64,000 bases of DNA from Microbacterium fluvii. Lineage in GTDB: Bacteria > Actinomycetota > Actinomycetes > Actinomycetales > Microbacteriaceae. The translations under genes were made by a program, and so were the position numbers. Position 1 is the first letter of the stretch. The number at the start of each line of letters is the position of its first letter. The notes under the pieces are model-generated. The model was not told where the DNA came from and searched no databases. It saw only the letters and a program-made list of their open reading frames with translations. Shown here piece by piece: positions 37,835-47,475 of this stretch. Location of the stretch: NCBI RefSeq assembly GCF_025515205.1, contig NZ_JAOPFX010000004.1, positions 1 to 64,000 of the forward strand, read 5' to 3'.

Positions 37835-40411
37835 ATGACTGACGACGAACGGCCCGATCCCACCGCCGGCTACAACCACGGCAACATCGACCAGGTCGAT
37901 CTGCAGCTGGAGATGCAGCGCAGCTACCTCGACTATGCGATGAGCGTCATCGTCGGGCGCGCGCTGCCCGACGTGCGCGACGGCCTCAAGCCCGTGCACC
38001 GCCGCGTGATCTTCGGCATGTACGACGGCGGCTACCGTCCGGACAAGGCGTTCTCGAAGTGCGCCCGCGTCGTGGGCGAGGTCATGGGTCAGTACCACCC
38101 GCACGGCGACTCGGCGATCTACGACGCCCTCGTCCGTCTCGTGCAGCCGTGGTCGATGCGCTATCCGCTCGCCGACGGCCAGGGCAACTTCGGATCGCCG
38201 GGCAACATGGGCGCCGCGGCCCCCCGGTACACCGAGACCAAGATGGCCCAGCTCGCCCTCGAGATGGTGCGCGACATCGACCAGGAGACGGTCGACTTCG
38301 AGGACAACTACGACGGGCGCACGCAGGAGCCGTCGGTGCTGCCGGCGCGCTTCCCGAACCTGCTGGTCAACGGCTCCGTCGGCATCGCCGTCGGCATGGC
38401 CACCAACATCCCTCCGCACAACCTGCGCGAGGTGGCCGACGGTGCGCTGTGGGCGCTCGAGAACCCCGATGCGACGCGCGACGAGCTGCTCGAGGCGCTC
38501 ATGCAGCGCATTCCGGGGCCTGACTTCCCGACCGGTGCGCAGATCCTCGGCACGAAGGGCGTGCGCGAGGCGTACCGCACGGGTCGAGGCTCGATCACGA
38601 TGCGCGCTGTGGTCGGAGTGGAAGAGATCCAGGGCCGCACGTGCCTGGTCGTCACCGAGCTGCCTTATCAGGTCAACCCCGACAACGTCGCCGCCAAGAT
38701 CCGCGACCTCGCCCGCGACGGCAAGCTCTCGGGCATCGCCGACATCCGCGACGAGACGAGCGATCGCACCGGCCAGCGCCTGGTCATCGTGCTCAAGCGC
38801 GATGCCGTCGCGAAGGTCGTGCTGAACAACCTCTACAAGCACACCCAGCTGCAGGAGAACTTCGGCGCGAACATGCTCGCGATCGTCGACGGGGTGCCGC
38901 GCACGCTGCCGCTCGACGGCTTCATCTCGTACTGGATCACCCACCAGGTCGAGGTCATCGTGCGCCGCACGGCCTATCGTCTGCGCGAGGCCGAGAAGCG
39001 CATGCACATCCTGCGCGGCTATCTCAAGGCGCTCGACGCCCTCGACGAGGTCATCGCCCTCATCCGTCGGTCGCCGACCGCCGACGAGGCGCGCGAGGGG
39101 CTGAAAGAGCTGCTCGAGATCGACGACGATCAGGCTGACGCCATCCTGTCGATGCAGCTGCGACGCCTCGCCGCGCTCGAGCGCCAGAAGATCATCGACG
39201 AGGCAGCCGAGCTCGAGCTGCGCATCGCCGACCTCAACGACATCCTCGCTTCGCCGGTGCGCCAGCGCACGATCATCTCCGATGAGCTCACGGGCGTCGT
39301 CGACCGCTTCGGAGACGAGCGCCGCACGCACATCCTGCACGGATTCGACGGCGACATGTCGATGGAAGACCTCATTCCAGAAGAGGAGGTCGTCGTCACC
39401 GTCACCCGCGCCGGCTACATCAAGCGCACGCGCAGCGACAACTACCGCTCACAGCACCGCGGCGGCAAGGGCGTCAAGGGTGCGCAGCTGCGCGCAGACG
39501 ACGTCGTCGAGCACTTCCTGGTGACCACGACCCACCACTGGCTGCTGTTCTTCACGACCAAGGGCCGCGTCTACCGCGCCAAGGGGTACGAGCTGCCCGA
39601 GGCCGGTCGCGACGCGAAGGGTCAGCACGTCGCGAACCTCCTCGCGCTGCAGCCGGATGAAGAGATCGCACAGGTGCTCGCGATCCGTCAGTACACGGAT
39701 GCTGCCTACCTGGTGCTCGCGACCCGTGCGGGTCTGGTCAAGAAGACCCGCCTCACCGAGTACGACTCCAACCGCCAGGGCGGCATCATCGCGATCAAGC
39801 TCCGAGGCGAAGAAGGCGAAGACGACGAGCTGGTCAACGACGAGGTCGTCAGCGCTCTGCTGGTGAACGAAGACGACGACATCCTTCTCATCAGCAGGCA
39901 CGGCATGTCGCTGCGCTTCTCGGCGACCGACGACGCGCTGCGTCCGATGGGCCGATCCACCAGCGGCGTGAAGGGCATGTCGTTCCGCGAAGACGACAGC
40001 CTGCTCTCGGCATCCGTCGCGCGGCACGATGCCTACGTGTTCGTGGTCACCGAGGGCGGCTATGCCAAGCGCACCGAGGTCGACCAGTACCGCGTGCAGG
40101 GACGAGGGGGCCTGGGCATCAAGGTGGCCAAGCTCAACGAGGATCGGGGCGACCTGGCGGGCGGTCTGATCGTCGCCGAGGACGACGAGGTCTTGGTGGT
40201 TCTTGCCAGCGGCAAGGTGGTACGCTCTGCCGTGGCCGAGGTGCCCGCCAAGGGCCGCGACACGATGGGCGTCGTCTTCGCCCGCCCCGACGATGATGAC
40301 CGCATCATCGCGATCGCGCGGAACGGTGAGCGCAACCTGGCCGATGATGCGACCGAGGCCGAACCCGCCGAGGCCGCCTCCGAGACCACAGAGGGAAGTA
40401 CTGACGCATGA
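37835..40411 (+). CDS. gyrA: DNA gyrase subunit A
   Basis: 858 residues. Catalytic Y132 in [12 protein letters not shown]; the quinolone region is [18 protein letters not shown] with the serine (S93) and aspartate-side residues in sensitive form apart from Ala-Ile after the serine. GyrA box in the C-terminal pinwheel: [10 protein letters not shown]. The C-terminus is acidic ([18 protein letters not shown]). A HKR-type mutation is not apparent. Stop overlaps the DUF3566 start (ATGA). Confidence 0.97.
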   Translation: MTDDERPDPTAGYNHGNIDQVDLQLEMQRSYLDYAMSVIVGRALPDVRDGLKPVHRRVIFGMYDGGYRPDKAFSKCARVVGEVMGQYHPHGDSAIYDALVRLVQPWSMRYPLADGQGNFGSPGNMGAAAPRYTETKMAQLALEMVRDIDQETVDFEDNYDGRTQEPSVLPARFPNLLVNGSVGIAVGMATNIPPHNLREVADGALWALENPDATRDELLEALMQRIPGPDFPTGAQILGTKGVREAYRTGRGSITMRAVVGVEEIQGRTCLVVTELPYQVNPDNVAAKIRDLARDGKLSGIADIRDETSDRTGQRLVIVLKRDAVAKVVLNNLYKHTQLQENFGANMLAIVDGVPRTLPLDGFISYWITHQVEVIVRRTAYRLREAEKRMHILRGYLKALDALDEVIALIRRSPTADEAREGLKELLEIDDDQADAILSMQLRRLAALERQKIIDEAAELELRIADLNDILASPVRQRTIISDELTGVVDRFGDERRTHILHGFDGDMSMEDLIPEEEVVVTVTRAGYIKRTRSDNYRSQHRGGKGVKGAQLRADDVVEHFLVTTTHHWLLFFTTKGRVYRAKGYELPEAGRDAKGQHVANLLALQPDEEIAQVLAIRQYTDAAYLVLATRAGLVKKTRLTEYDSNRQGGIIAIKLRGEEGEDDELVNDEVVSALLVNEDDDILLISRHGMSLRFSATDDALRPMGRSTSGVKGMSFREDDSLLSASVARHDAYVFVVTEGGYAKRTEVDQYRVQGRGGLGIKVAKLNEDRGDLAGGLIVAEDDEVLVVLASGKVVRSAVAEVPAKGRDTMGVVFARPDDDDRIIAIARNGERNLADDATEAEPAEAASETTEGSTDA

Positions 40412-40809
40412 GCACGGTAGCCGACAAGCTCGCCAAGAAGTCGAGCCACAAGACCACCGCGAAGCAGGTGCGCCTGCGCCTGGTGTACGTCGACTTCTGG
40501 TCGGCAGTGAAGCTGTCATTCCTTGCGGCCATCGCCCAGGCGGTCGTGACGATCGTGTCGTTCTTCCTGGTGTTCATGCTGGTGCAGACGACGGGTCTCA
40601 TCGACAAGGTCGACGAGTTCTTCCAGACCCTCACCGACGGCGCCTCGATCACGACCTGGTTCGGGCTGCCGCAGGTGATGGCGTTCGCGGCCGTCGTCGC
40701 GATCCTCAATCTGGTCGTGATCACGGTGCTCGGCGCCGTCATCGCGGGCATCTACAATCTCGCGGTCAAGGTCACCGGCGGTCTGCTGGTCGGCTTCACC
40801 TCGAACTGA
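40408..40809 (+). CDS. DUF3566 transmembrane protein
   Basis: 133 residues. A basic cytoplasmic start ([23 protein letters not shown]), two membrane helices (about 34-62 and 85-112) with an extracytoplasmic loop, and a Gly-rich end. DUF3566 proteins are conserved right behind gyrA in actinobacteria (Rv0007 in M. tuberculosis); their function is unknown. Coupled to gyrA by a four-base overlap. A short hairpin TACCC...GGGTA (40824-40841) follows. Confidence 0.92.
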   Translation: MSTVADKLAKKSSHKTTAKQVRLRLVYVDFWSAVKLSFLAAIAQAVVTIVSFFLVFMLVQTTGLIDKVDEFFQTLTDGASITTWFGLPQVMAFAAVVAILNLVVITVLGAVIAGIYNLAVKVTGGLLVGFTSN

Positions 40810-40858
40810 CCTCGATTTCGGATTACCCCGCGAGTCGGGTAAAGTCTTGGAGGTTGAC

Positions 40859-40874
40859 GGCCGCGGGAGCGGCC
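40859..40874 (+). repeat. Tetraloop hairpin in the tRNA-Ile leader
   Basis: GGCCGC, loop GGGA, GCGGCC: a perfect six-pair stem ending seven bases before the mature tRNA-Ile. TAAAGT at 40850-40855 could be the -10 box. A comparable hairpin precedes tRNA-Leu. Confidence 0.7.
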
Positions 40875-40881
40875 GGAAGAC

Positions 40882-40955
40882 GGGGCTATAGCTCAGGCGG
40901 TTAGAGCGCTTCACTGATAATGAAGAGGTCCCAGGTTCAAGTCCTGGTAGCCCCA
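40882..40955 (+). tRNA. ileT: tRNA-Ile (GAT)
   Basis: 74 bases with a full cloverleaf: acceptor GGGGCTA pairs with TAGCCCC, anticodon loop CTGATAA gives GAT (40916-40918), TTCAAGT in the T loop. The discriminator is A and no CCA is encoded. It decodes AUC/AUU. Followed 12 bases later by tRNA-Ala, likely in one transcript. Confidence 0.97.
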
Positions 40956-40967
40956 CACAGCACCCCA

Positions 40968-41040
40968 GGGGCCTTAGCTCAGTTGGTAGAGCGCCTGCTT
41001 TGCAAGCAGGATGTCAGGAGTTCGAATCTCCTAGGCTCCA
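40968..41040 (+). tRNA. alaT: tRNA-Ala (TGC)
   Basis: 73 bases. Acceptor GGGGCCT pairs with AGGCTCC (one G-U, at pair 3); the anticodon loop TTTGCAA gives TGC (41001-41003); T loop TTCGAAT. Note that the identity G3-U70 pair expected for alanine is the wobble seen here. CCA not encoded. Confidence 0.97.
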
Positions 41041-41070
41041 CAACTCCTCGATTCGCAGCGGAGGTCCCGC

Positions 41071-41712
41071 ATGTCGCGCATCATCGTCATCGGCGGGCAC
41101 GGCAAGGTCGCGCTGCTGCTCGAACCGCTTCTCGTCGAGGCCGGCCACGAGGTCGGCGCCGTCATCCGCGATCCCGACCAGGCAGCCGACGTGGTGCTGA
41201 CCGGAGCGAACGCCGTCGTCGCCGACATCGAGAGCCTCGATCAGGCCGGGTTCATCGAGCTGCTGGCCGGGTACGACGTCATCGTGTGGTCGGCCGGCGC
41301 CGGGGGCGGAGATCCCCGTCGCACGCTCGCCATCGACCGGGATGCCGCCATCCGATCGATGGATGCCGCCGCTGCGGCCGGTGTGCACCGCTACCTCATG
41401 GTGTCGTACTTCGGCGCGGGTCCCGATCACGGTGTCGACCCCGAGAACTCGTTCTTCACGTATGCGGAGGCGAAGGCCGCTGCCGACGAGCACCTGCGTG
41501 CCGCAGCGCTCGACTGGACGATCCTCGCCCCCTCGGCGCTCACGCTCGACGCGCCCATGGGGCGCATCAGCGTCACCGACACGTCGGCACAGACCGTCTC
41601 GCGCGCCGACGTGGCCGCCGTCGTGGCGGCGTGCGTCGACGAACCCGCGACGATCGGCCGGACGATCCGGTTCAACGCGGGCGACGTGCCGATCACCGAC
41701 GCGGTGCGCTGA
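41071..41712 (+). CDS. NAD(P)-binding oxidoreductase-like protein (atypical SDR)
   Basis: 213 residues. Rossmann start RIIVIGGHGKVALLLEPLL, a loop ADIESLDQAGFIELLAGYDVIVWSAG, and YFGAGPDHG...YAEAKAAADEHL with YxxxK-like spacing (Y...K). Resembles the YwnB/SDR_a5 group of epimerase-like proteins that bind NADP, often acting as redox sensors or reductases; substrate unknown. Follows the tRNAs by 30 bases and may share their transcript; ends at a terminator. Confidence 0.85.
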   Translation: MSRIIVIGGHGKVALLLEPLLVEAGHEVGAVIRDPDQAADVVLTGANAVVADIESLDQAGFIELLAGYDVIVWSAGAGGGDPRRTLAIDRDAAIRSMDAAAAAGVHRYLMVSYFGAGPDHGVDPENSFFTYAEAKAAADEHLRAAALDWTILAPSALTLDAPMGRISVTDTSAQTVSRADVAAVVAACVDEPATIGRTIRFNAGDVPITDAVR

Positions 41713-41721
41713 CCGCGCCCG

Positions 41722-41752
41722 CGGCGCCCGCCCCTCAGCGGGACGGGCGCCG
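41722..41752. terminator. Convergent terminator between SDR gene and ABC operon
   Basis: CGGCGCCCG (41722-41730) and its exact inverse CGGGCGCCG (41744-41752) with a 13-base loop. Ten bases from both stops. No U-tract. Confidence 0.75.
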
Positions 41753-41761
41753 TGAGAGAGG

Positions 41762-42679
41762 TCAGCCGGCGAGGCCGTTGTCGGAGAGCCAGTCGGCGGC
41801 GATGTCGTCGGCCTGGCGTTCGTCGACGGTCGATTCCACGTTCAGCGCGACAAGACCTTCGGGGGTCAGTGCGGCACTGACGGCGTTGATGACGTCGGCG
41901 ATCTCATCGGCGATGTCGGTGCTGACGACCGGGACGACATGCGACGCGAGGAAGAGGCCATCGGGGTCTTCGAGGGTCACGAGGTCTTCGGTCTGGATCC
42001 GCGGGTCGGCACTGTAGACGTTCGCGACCTGGATGCTGCCCGCGACCAGCTCATCGACGGTCGTGTTGCCGGTCGCGTCGAAGGCGACGTCGACGCCGTA
42101 GACGTCCTTCAGGCCCGAGGGACCGTAGGGGCGCTCTTCGAGCTCGGGCGCACCGCCGAGCACGAGGCCATCGATGCCCGCCAGATCGCCGATCGAGGTG
42201 AGGTCGTGCTCCTGCGCGAATGCCGCCGTGACGTTGTACGAGTCCTGGTCGGTGGCCGGCGACTGGTCGAGAACCGTGATGCCGTCGGGCAGAGCGTCCT
42301 GAAGTGCCGCATAGACATCGTCTGATGTCGTGGCGGTGGTCTCGGGGTCGAAGTACTGGAGCAGGTTGCCGGTGTATTCGGGGAACAGATCGATGGTGCC
42401 GTCTTCGATCGACGGCATGTAGGCGTCGCGCTGCCCGATCGTGAAGTTGCGCTCGACCGTGAAGCCGGCGCCCTCGAGCGCCTGCGCGTAGATCTCGGCG
42501 ATGATCTCGTTCGAGTAGTAGTCCTGGGAGCCGATGACGATCGTGCGGGACTCGCCTGTGCCCTCCGACTCCGTCGAGCCGGTGCCGAGCGGATCGGACG
42601 AGCTGCAGCCGGCGAGGGCGAGAGCGGCGACGAGAGCGCCGGCGGCGCCGATGGCGAGTCGGGTGCGTGCTGTGGACAT
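41762..42679 (-). CDS. Osmoprotectant (betaine/choline-type) ABC transporter substrate-binding lipoprotein
   Basis: 305 residues from the ATG at 42679, with GGAGGT eight bases upstream. Lipobox LALAGC at about 20-25 after a basic start, then the OpuAC fold: IVIGSQDYYSNEIIAEIYAQAL, FTIGQRDAYMPSIEDGTIDLFPEYTGNLLQYF. Binds quaternary amines such as glycine betaine, choline or carnitine outside the cell. Last gene of the four-gene operon; the lipoprotein is anchored to the membrane. Confidence 0.9.
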   Translation of the reverse strand: MSTARTRLAIGAAGALVAALALAGCSSSDPLGTGSTESEGTGESRTIVIGSQDYYSNEIIAEIYAQALEGAGFTVERNFTIGQRDAYMPSIEDGTIDLFPEYTGNLLQYFDPETTATTSDDVYAALQDALPDGITVLDQSPATDQDSYNVTAAFAQEHDLTSIGDLAGIDGLVLGGAPELEERPYGPSGLKDVYGVDVAFDATGNTTVDELVAGSIQVANVYSADPRIQTEDLVTLEDPDGLFLASHVVPVVSTDIADEIADVINAVSAALTPEGLVALNVESTVDERQADDIAADWLSDNGLAG

Positions 42680-42707
42680 ATGCGTACCTCCGGTTGTGGT
42701 GGATGGT

Positions 42708-43427
42708 TCAGGCGGCGGACACCGCGCCGGCGCGCGGGACTTCTCCGCCGGGGTCGAGACGGGCGGTGACCCCGCGCGGCACCACGACGCGCTGCAGCAG
42801 CGCGAAGACGCCGTCGAGCGCGAGCGCCAGTGCGACGACGAGGATCGACGCACCGAGGATCTGGTCGAAGCGGCGCAGCGGGATCCCCTGCAGGATGTAG
42901 AAGCCGAGCCCGCCGAGGCCGACATACGCGGCGATCGTGACGGTGGCGACGACCTGGAGCACGGCAGATCGCAGCCCGCCGATGAGCAGGGGCAGCCCCA
43001 GCGGCACCTCTATGCGCACGAGCACCTGCCAGGGTGTCATCCCGGTGGCGCGGCCGGCGTCGATGACGGTGCGATCGATGGCTTCGAACCCTGCGTAGGC
43101 GCCGGCGAGGATGGGCGGGATGGCCAGCAGCACGAACGCGATGATGGCCGCTTCGGTCTTGTGCACGACGCCGATGAGCAGCACGAGAAGCACGACGAGT
43201 CCGAACGACGGGATGGCGCGCGCGGCGCCCGAGAGGGCGACGGCGATCTCGCGCCCGCGGCCGGTGTGTCCGATGAGCCACCCGAGCGGCACGGCGACGA
43301 CCGCCGCGATGATCACCGACGCGAAGGTGAAGGCGAGGTGCTGCGCGATCGCGAGCGGAAGCGGGAGCGACCCGGTGAGTCGTTCGGGAGAGAAGATCCA
43401 CGCGACGGCGTCGAGGAACGTGTTCAT
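42708..43427 (-). CDS. Osmoprotectant ABC transporter permease 2
   Basis: 239 residues, six membrane helices. EAA-loop region: FEAIDRTVIDAGRATGMTPWQVLVRIEVPLGLPLLIGGLR, the usual contact with the ATPase. Start ATG at 43427 overlaps the stop of the first permease (ATGA at 43424-43427). Forms the membrane channel as a heterodimer with the preceding permease. Confidence 0.92.
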   Translation of the reverse strand: MNTFLDAVAWIFSPERLTGSLPLPLAIAQHLAFTFASVIIAAVVAVPLGWLIGHTGRGREIAVALSGAARAIPSFGLVVLLVLLIGVVHKTEAAIIAFVLLAIPPILAGAYAGFEAIDRTVIDAGRATGMTPWQVLVRIEVPLGLPLLIGGLRSAVLQVVATVTIAAYVGLGGLGFYILQGIPLRRFDQILGASILVVALALALDGVFALLQRVVVPRGVTARLDPGGEVPRAGAVSAA

Positions 43428-44113
43428 GCCGGCACACCCTGACCCTGACGGATGCGCGCCCGAGCGCGCGGGGGTGTGCGGGTCGCGCGCGCCCACGGCA
43501 TCAGCATCCGTCCGCAGAGCACCAGAAGCAGATCGATCAGCAGCGCGATCAGCGCCACCGCGACGACGCCGGCGAGCACCTCGGAGACGATGCGCCGCTG
43601 CGAGCCGTTGGTGAACAGGTAGCCGAGATTCTGCACGCCGATCAGGATTCCGACCGTGGCGAGCGAGATGGTCGAGACGGCGGTGACGCGAAGCCCGGCG
43701 AGCACAACGGGCCCCGCCAGCGGCAGGTCGACCTGCCAGAACCGGCGCCACGGACCGAACCCGACCGCGAGGGCCGCCTGGCGCGTGGTGGGGTCGGTGG
43801 AGGAGAGCGCATCGGTGACCGACCGGGTCATGATGGCGACGGCGTAGATCGACAGCGCGACGACGAGGTTGGTCTCCGACAGCATCGGGATGCCGAACAG
43901 GCTCGTGATCAGGGGGAACAGGCCGAGCGAGGGGATGGTGTAGAGCAGCCCGACCGTCGTGAGCATCGGCCCTCGCAGCCGGGTGTACCGGAACGCCGCC
44001 CACCCGAGCGGAAGGGCGATCACGAACCCGATCGCGATCGAGATCATGCTCTGGCGCAGGTGCGCGACCGAGAGCTCGCCGATGAGGTCGAGATTGTCGA
44101 GCACCCAGCTCAT
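43424..44113 (-). CDS. Osmoprotectant ABC transporter permease 1
   Basis: 229 residues, six membrane segments. EAA-like region: SSTDPTTRQAALAVGFGPWRRFWQVDLPLAGPVVLAGLR. The C-terminal tail (RATRTPPRARARIRQGQG) is unusually basic. Overlaps the ATPase gene by four bases and permease 2 by four, so all are coupled. Confidence 0.92.
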   Translation of the reverse strand: MSWVLDNLDLIGELSVAHLRQSMISIAIGFVIALPLGWAAFRYTRLRGPMLTTVGLLYTIPSLGLFPLITSLFGIPMLSETNLVVALSIYAVAIMTRSVTDALSSTDPTTRQAALAVGFGPWRRFWQVDLPLAGPVVLAGLRVTAVSTISLATVGILIGVQNLGYLFTNGSQRRIVSEVLAGVVAVALIALLIDLLLVLCGRMLMPWARATRTPPRARARIRQGQGVPA

Positions 44114-44934
44114 GTCGACCGCTCCACGAGCACTCCCTGCGTGCGTCCGGCCGCATCCACCAGCACGCTGCCGCCCGCCGTCTTCTTGATCGACAGCGCG
44201 CGGGACCCGCGTTCGGCGCCGATGAAGTCGGCCACGAACGCGTTCGCGGGACTCTCGATGATCGCGCTGGGACTGCCGACCTGTTCGATGTGGGCGCCCT
44301 CGCGCAGGATCACGACCTGGTCGCCCAGCAGGAACGCCTCATCGATGTCGTGCGTGACGAAGACGACGGTCTTGTCGAGATCTCGCTGCAGCCGGATCGT
44401 CTCTGCCTGCAGCTCGCGTCTGACGATCGGGTCGACCGCGCCGAACGGCTCGTCCATGAGCAGGATGTCGCTGTCGGCGGCCAGACCTCTGGCGACGCCC
44501 ACGCGCTGCTGCTGGCCGCCGGAGAGCTGACCGGGGTAGCGATCGGCGAGGGAACGATCGAGGCCGACGACATCGAGCAGTTCGAGCGCGCGTTGCCGAG
44601 CCCTGTCTTTCGCGACGCCCTTCAGGCGCGGCACCGTCGCGACGTTGTCGGCGACGGTGAAGTGCGGCAGCAGTCCGGCGTTCTGCAGCACGTAGCCGAT
44701 GCTGCGCCGCAGCTGCACCGCGTCGCGCTGGGCGATGCTGTCGCCGTCGATCGTGATCTCGCCGGAGGTCGGCTCGACGAGGCGGTTGATCATGCGTAGC
44801 AGCGTCGTCTTGCCGCAGCCGCTCGAGCCCACCAGGACGGTCGTCTTGTGCGAGGGGATGCTGAGACTGAAGCCGGCGACGGCGAGGGTGCCGTCGCCGA
44901 ACCGTTTCGACACGTCGCGGAACTCGATCGACAT
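44110..44934 (-). CDS. Osmoprotectant ABC transporter ATP-binding protein
   Basis: 274 residues from the ATG at 44934, with GGAAGG six bases upstream; an in-frame ATG two codons earlier would sit directly on that site. Walker A VLVGSSGCGKTTLLRMINRL, signature LSGGQQQRVGVARGLA, Walker B DILLMDEPFGAVDPIVR. The C-terminus (GSPSAIIESPANAFVADFIG) is of OpuCA type but lacks the tandem CBS domains that sense ionic strength in Firmicutes. First gene; divergent from the flavoprotein. Confidence 0.92.
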   Translation of the reverse strand: MSIEFRDVSKRFGDGTLAVAGFSLSIPSHKTTVLVGSSGCGKTTLLRMINRLVEPTSGEITIDGDSIAQRDAVQLRRSIGYVLQNAGLLPHFTVADNVATVPRLKGVAKDRARQRALELLDVVGLDRSLADRYPGQLSGGQQQRVGVARGLAADSDILLMDEPFGAVDPIVRRELQAETIRLQRDLDKTVVFVTHDIDEAFLLGDQVVILREGAHIEQVGSPSAIIESPANAFVADFIGAERGSRALSIKKTAGGSVLVDAAGRTQGVLVERST

Positions 44935-45081
44935 CGGCATCCTTCCCACTGGAGGTCCCAGCCAAGCACGGGTCACCGACAGGAGGAACGGGGAGGCGAT
45001 CCTGGCGCCGAACCCTTATGATGCCCTCCGCCTGTGCGCAACCCCTGTCTCGGCGGCAGCGCCACCGCTTAGCGTTGGCGC

Positions 45082-46497
45082 ATGAGCACGAGGGAGTATG
45101 ACCTCATCGTCATCGGCGCGGGTCCTGTCGGAGAGAACGTCGCCGACCGCGCGACGCAGGGGGGTCTGCGGGTCGTCATCGTCGAGAGCGAGCTGGTCGG
45201 GGGCGAGTGCTCGTACTGGGCCTGCATGCCGTCGAAGACGCTGCTGCGAGCGGATGCCGCGCTCCGCGGGGCCCGCGACGTCGCGGGTGCCGCCGAGGCG
45301 ATCGACGGCGGCGTCGACGTCGCGGCGGTGCTCTCTCGACGTGATCGGATGGTCCACGAGTGGAACGACAGCTCACAGGTTGAGTGGCTCGACGGCGCCG
45401 GCATCGATCTCGTCCGAGGACACGGTCGCATCACCGCCGAGCGGGAGGTCGCCGTCACTTCCTCCTCCGGTGAAGCGACCATCCTGCGGGCCCGGCACGC
45501 CGTCGCGGTGTGCACGGGCTCCGCCGCGCTGATGCCCGACATCGCCGGCCTCGACGGCGTCAGGGCCTGGACCAGCCGTGAGGCGACCGGTGTGCGCGAG
45601 GTGCCGACCTCGCTCGCGATCCTCGGCGGAGGAGTTGTCGCGTGCGAGATGGCGACGGCGTTCGCCTCGTTCGGCACGGCGGTGACCCTGCTCGCCCGAA
45701 CCGGCCTGCTCGGGACGATGGAGTCCTTCGCCGGCGAAGCCGTGGCCGGGTCGCTGCGCAGCGCCGGCGTCGATGTGCGCACGGGGGTCGAGGTCGCCCA
45801 GGCGTCGCGCTCCGACGGAGGGATCGCACTGCGCCTCTCCGACGGCGCCGACGTCGTCGCCGCGCAGGTTCTCGTGGCGACGGGACGCGTGCCGCGCACA
45901 GACGATCTCGGGCTCGCCTCGATCGGACTCGAACCCGGATCGTGGCTCGAGGTCGACGACACGCTGCGCGTCGACGGGTTCGAGTGGCTGTATGCGGTGG
46001 GCGATGTCAACCATCGCGCGCTGCTCACTCACCAGGGCAAGTACCAGGCGCGCGCCGCCGGCGACGTCATCGCCGCGAGGGCACATGGAGGCGAGGTGCA
46101 CGCGGGGGCGTGGGGCGCGCACGCGGCGACCGCCGATCACGAGGCCGTCCCGCAGGTCACCTTCACCGACCCCGAGGTCGCCTCGGTCGGGATCACCGCG
46201 CGGAAGGCGCAGGAGGCAGGGCGCAGCATCCGCGTGCTCGATGTCGATCTCGCGTCGCTGGCCGGGGCGAGCACGTATTCCGACCGCTACGCGGGCACCG
46301 CTCGTGCGGTCATCGACACCGGGCGAGACGTGATGATCGGGGCGACGTTCGTCGGCCCCGACGTCGCCGAGCTGCTGCACGCGGCGACGATCGCGATCGT
46401 CGGGGAGGTGCCGATGGAGCGGCTGTGGCATGCCGTGCCGGCGTATCCGACCGTCAGCGAGGTCTGGCTGCGCTGGCTCGAGCAGTATCGCGACTGA
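45082..46497 (+). CDS. Pyridine nucleotide-disulfide oxidoreductase (class I, mercuric/lipoamide-reductase-like)
   Basis: 471 residues. FAD-binding IGAGPVGENVADRA, the redox pair C43/C48 in VGGECSYWACMPSKTLL (the C-x4-C of this class), an NAD(P) motif LAILGGGVVACEMATAFASFG, and YAVGDVNHRALLTHQGKYQAR. The C-terminal interface has HAVPAYPTVSEVW, with H and P matching the HPT-E active-site motif of dimeric members partly (A-V-P-A-Y-P-T). No neighbouring dehydrogenase complex genes, so it is not a canonical E3. Substrate unknown; NAD(P) transhydrogenase or soluble reductase are both possible. Confidence 0.85.
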   Translation: MSTREYDLIVIGAGPVGENVADRATQGGLRVVIVESELVGGECSYWACMPSKTLLRADAALRGARDVAGAAEAIDGGVDVAAVLSRRDRMVHEWNDSSQVEWLDGAGIDLVRGHGRITAEREVAVTSSSGEATILRARHAVAVCTGSAALMPDIAGLDGVRAWTSREATGVREVPTSLAILGGGVVACEMATAFASFGTAVTLLARTGLLGTMESFAGEAVAGSLRSAGVDVRTGVEVAQASRSDGGIALRLSDGADVVAAQVLVATGRVPRTDDLGLASIGLEPGSWLEVDDTLRVDGFEWLYAVGDVNHRALLTHQGKYQARAAGDVIAARAHGGEVHAGAWGAHAATADHEAVPQVTFTDPEVASVGITARKAQEAGRSIRVLDVDLASLAGASTYSDRYAGTARAVIDTGRDVMIGATFVGPDVAELLHAATIAIVGEVPMERLWHAVPAYPTVSEVWLRWLEQYRD

Positions 46498-46540
46498 CCG
46501 GCGCAGGGGACTGAGCGGGGTCATCGCCTAGAGTCATCGC

Positions 46541-46963
46541 ATGGACCTGCGCGTCGCGGCCTACGCCGTCATCGTCGACGAAGCCGACAACGTGCTGCTG
46601 GCGCACTGGAACGAGGGCCGCCGAGGCGCGTGGACGCTCCCCGGCGGAGGACTCGAGCCGGGTGAGGATCCCGAGGTCGCCGCGCGCCGCGAGGTGCGGG
46701 AGGAGACCGGCTACAAGATCGCGATCGTCGAACTTCTCGGCATCCATTCGCGCGTCATCCCGCCCACGCGCCGGCTCACCGAGAGCGAGGTGCCGCTGCA
46801 CACGCTGCGCATCATCTACCGCGCGAAGGTGACCGGCGGGCGTCTGCGTCACGAGGTGGGCGGATCGACCGACCGCGCCGAGTGGTTCCCGCTCGCCGAA
46901 GTCGCTGAACTGCAGCGCGTGAAGCTCGTCGACATCGGTCTCGAGATGGCAGGGCGCGACTGA
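46541..46963 (+). CDS. Nudix hydrolase
   Basis: 140 residues with a complete Nudix box [24 protein letters not shown] (from about residue 36; REx2EE metal ligands present). Hydrolyses a nucleoside-diphosphate-linked compound; the substrate cannot be read from sequence. Convergent with ybaK, whose stop is one base away, with the palindrome CGACTGA-G-TCAGTCG formed by both ends. Confidence 0.9.
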   Translation: MDLRVAAYAVIVDEADNVLLAHWNEGRRGAWTLPGGGLEPGEDPEVAARREVREETGYKIAIVELLGIHSRVIPPTRRLTESEVPLHTLRIIYRAKVTGGRLRHEVGGSTDRAEWFPLAEVAELQRVKLVDIGLEMAGRD

Positions 46964-46964
46964 G

Positions 46965-47459
46965 TCAGTCGATCGGCTGCGAGATGTCGGCCACGGTGGC
47001 CCCATAGGCGGCGATGAGGTCGTCGGCCTCGACGAACAGACTGTAGCCGTGCGCACCGGCGCCCATCGCGATGCGATGACCCGCGATGCGCTCGTCGGCG
47101 AAGACCGGCCACTCGGTCGAGCTGCCGATCGGCACGATCGTGCCCCGCTCGTAGCCGGTCGCCGCGAGCGCGCGCTGCGGATCGGGCAGCTGCAGCTTGT
47201 TCACCCCGACGACGGCACGCAGCTTCGGCCACGAGATCGCCCGATCGCCGGGGATCAGGGCGAACAGGTAGGTGTCGTCGCTGCGCTTGACGACGAGCGT
47301 CTTGACGATGCCGGCGGGCGCGATGCCCAGCAGAGCGGCCGCCTCGAGCAGACTGTTCGCCGCCGGGCGCTCCCTCAGCTCGATCTCCAGACCGCGGGCG
47401 GATGCTGCCGTGCGGACGCGGTCGAGGCGTTTCGTCTCGTCGCTGCGCTCCTCGCTCAA
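46965..47459 (-). CDS. YbaK/EbsC-family aminoacyl-tRNA deacylase-like protein
   Basis: 164 residues if it starts at the TTG at 47459; the frame is open further left but that part is shadow of the next gene. The fold is seen in LLGIAPAGIVKTLVVKRSDDTYLFALIPGDRAISWPKLRAVVG and GYERGTIVPIGSS, with the conserved lysine in IVKTLVVK. Members remove mischarged amino acids from tRNAs (Cys-tRNA-Pro type). The first 12 residues (LSEERSDETKR) are encoded by a REP-like repeat, so the gene has probably acquired its start from it; the ancestral start may have been near LDRVRTAASARG. Confidence 0.8.
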   Translation of the reverse strand: MSEERSDETKRLDRVRTAASARGLEIELRERPAANSLLEAAALLGIAPAGIVKTLVVKRSDDTYLFALIPGDRAISWPKLRAVVGVNKLQLPDPQRALAATGYERGTIVPIGSSTEWPVFADERIAGHRIAMGAGAHGYSLFVEADDLIAAYGATVADISQPID

Positions 47460-47461
47460 CG
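47429..47461. repeat. REP-like repeat (family A), single unit
   Basis: GTTTCGTCTCGTCGCTGCG then CTCCTCGCTCAACG, the same as the left arm at 8812-8845. It spans the start of the ybaK frame. Confidence 0.85.
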
Positions 47462-47475
47462 ACCGGCTTTCCGTC

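Noticed and set aside
37835..40411. Possible intein in gyrA (common in actinobacteria)
   Set aside because: Length is normal and the catalytic-tyrosine region is uninterrupted.
41071..41712. SDR-like gene considered part of a tRNA-linked island
   Set aside because: Composition matches the host, no integrase or repeat of the tRNA 3' end nearby.
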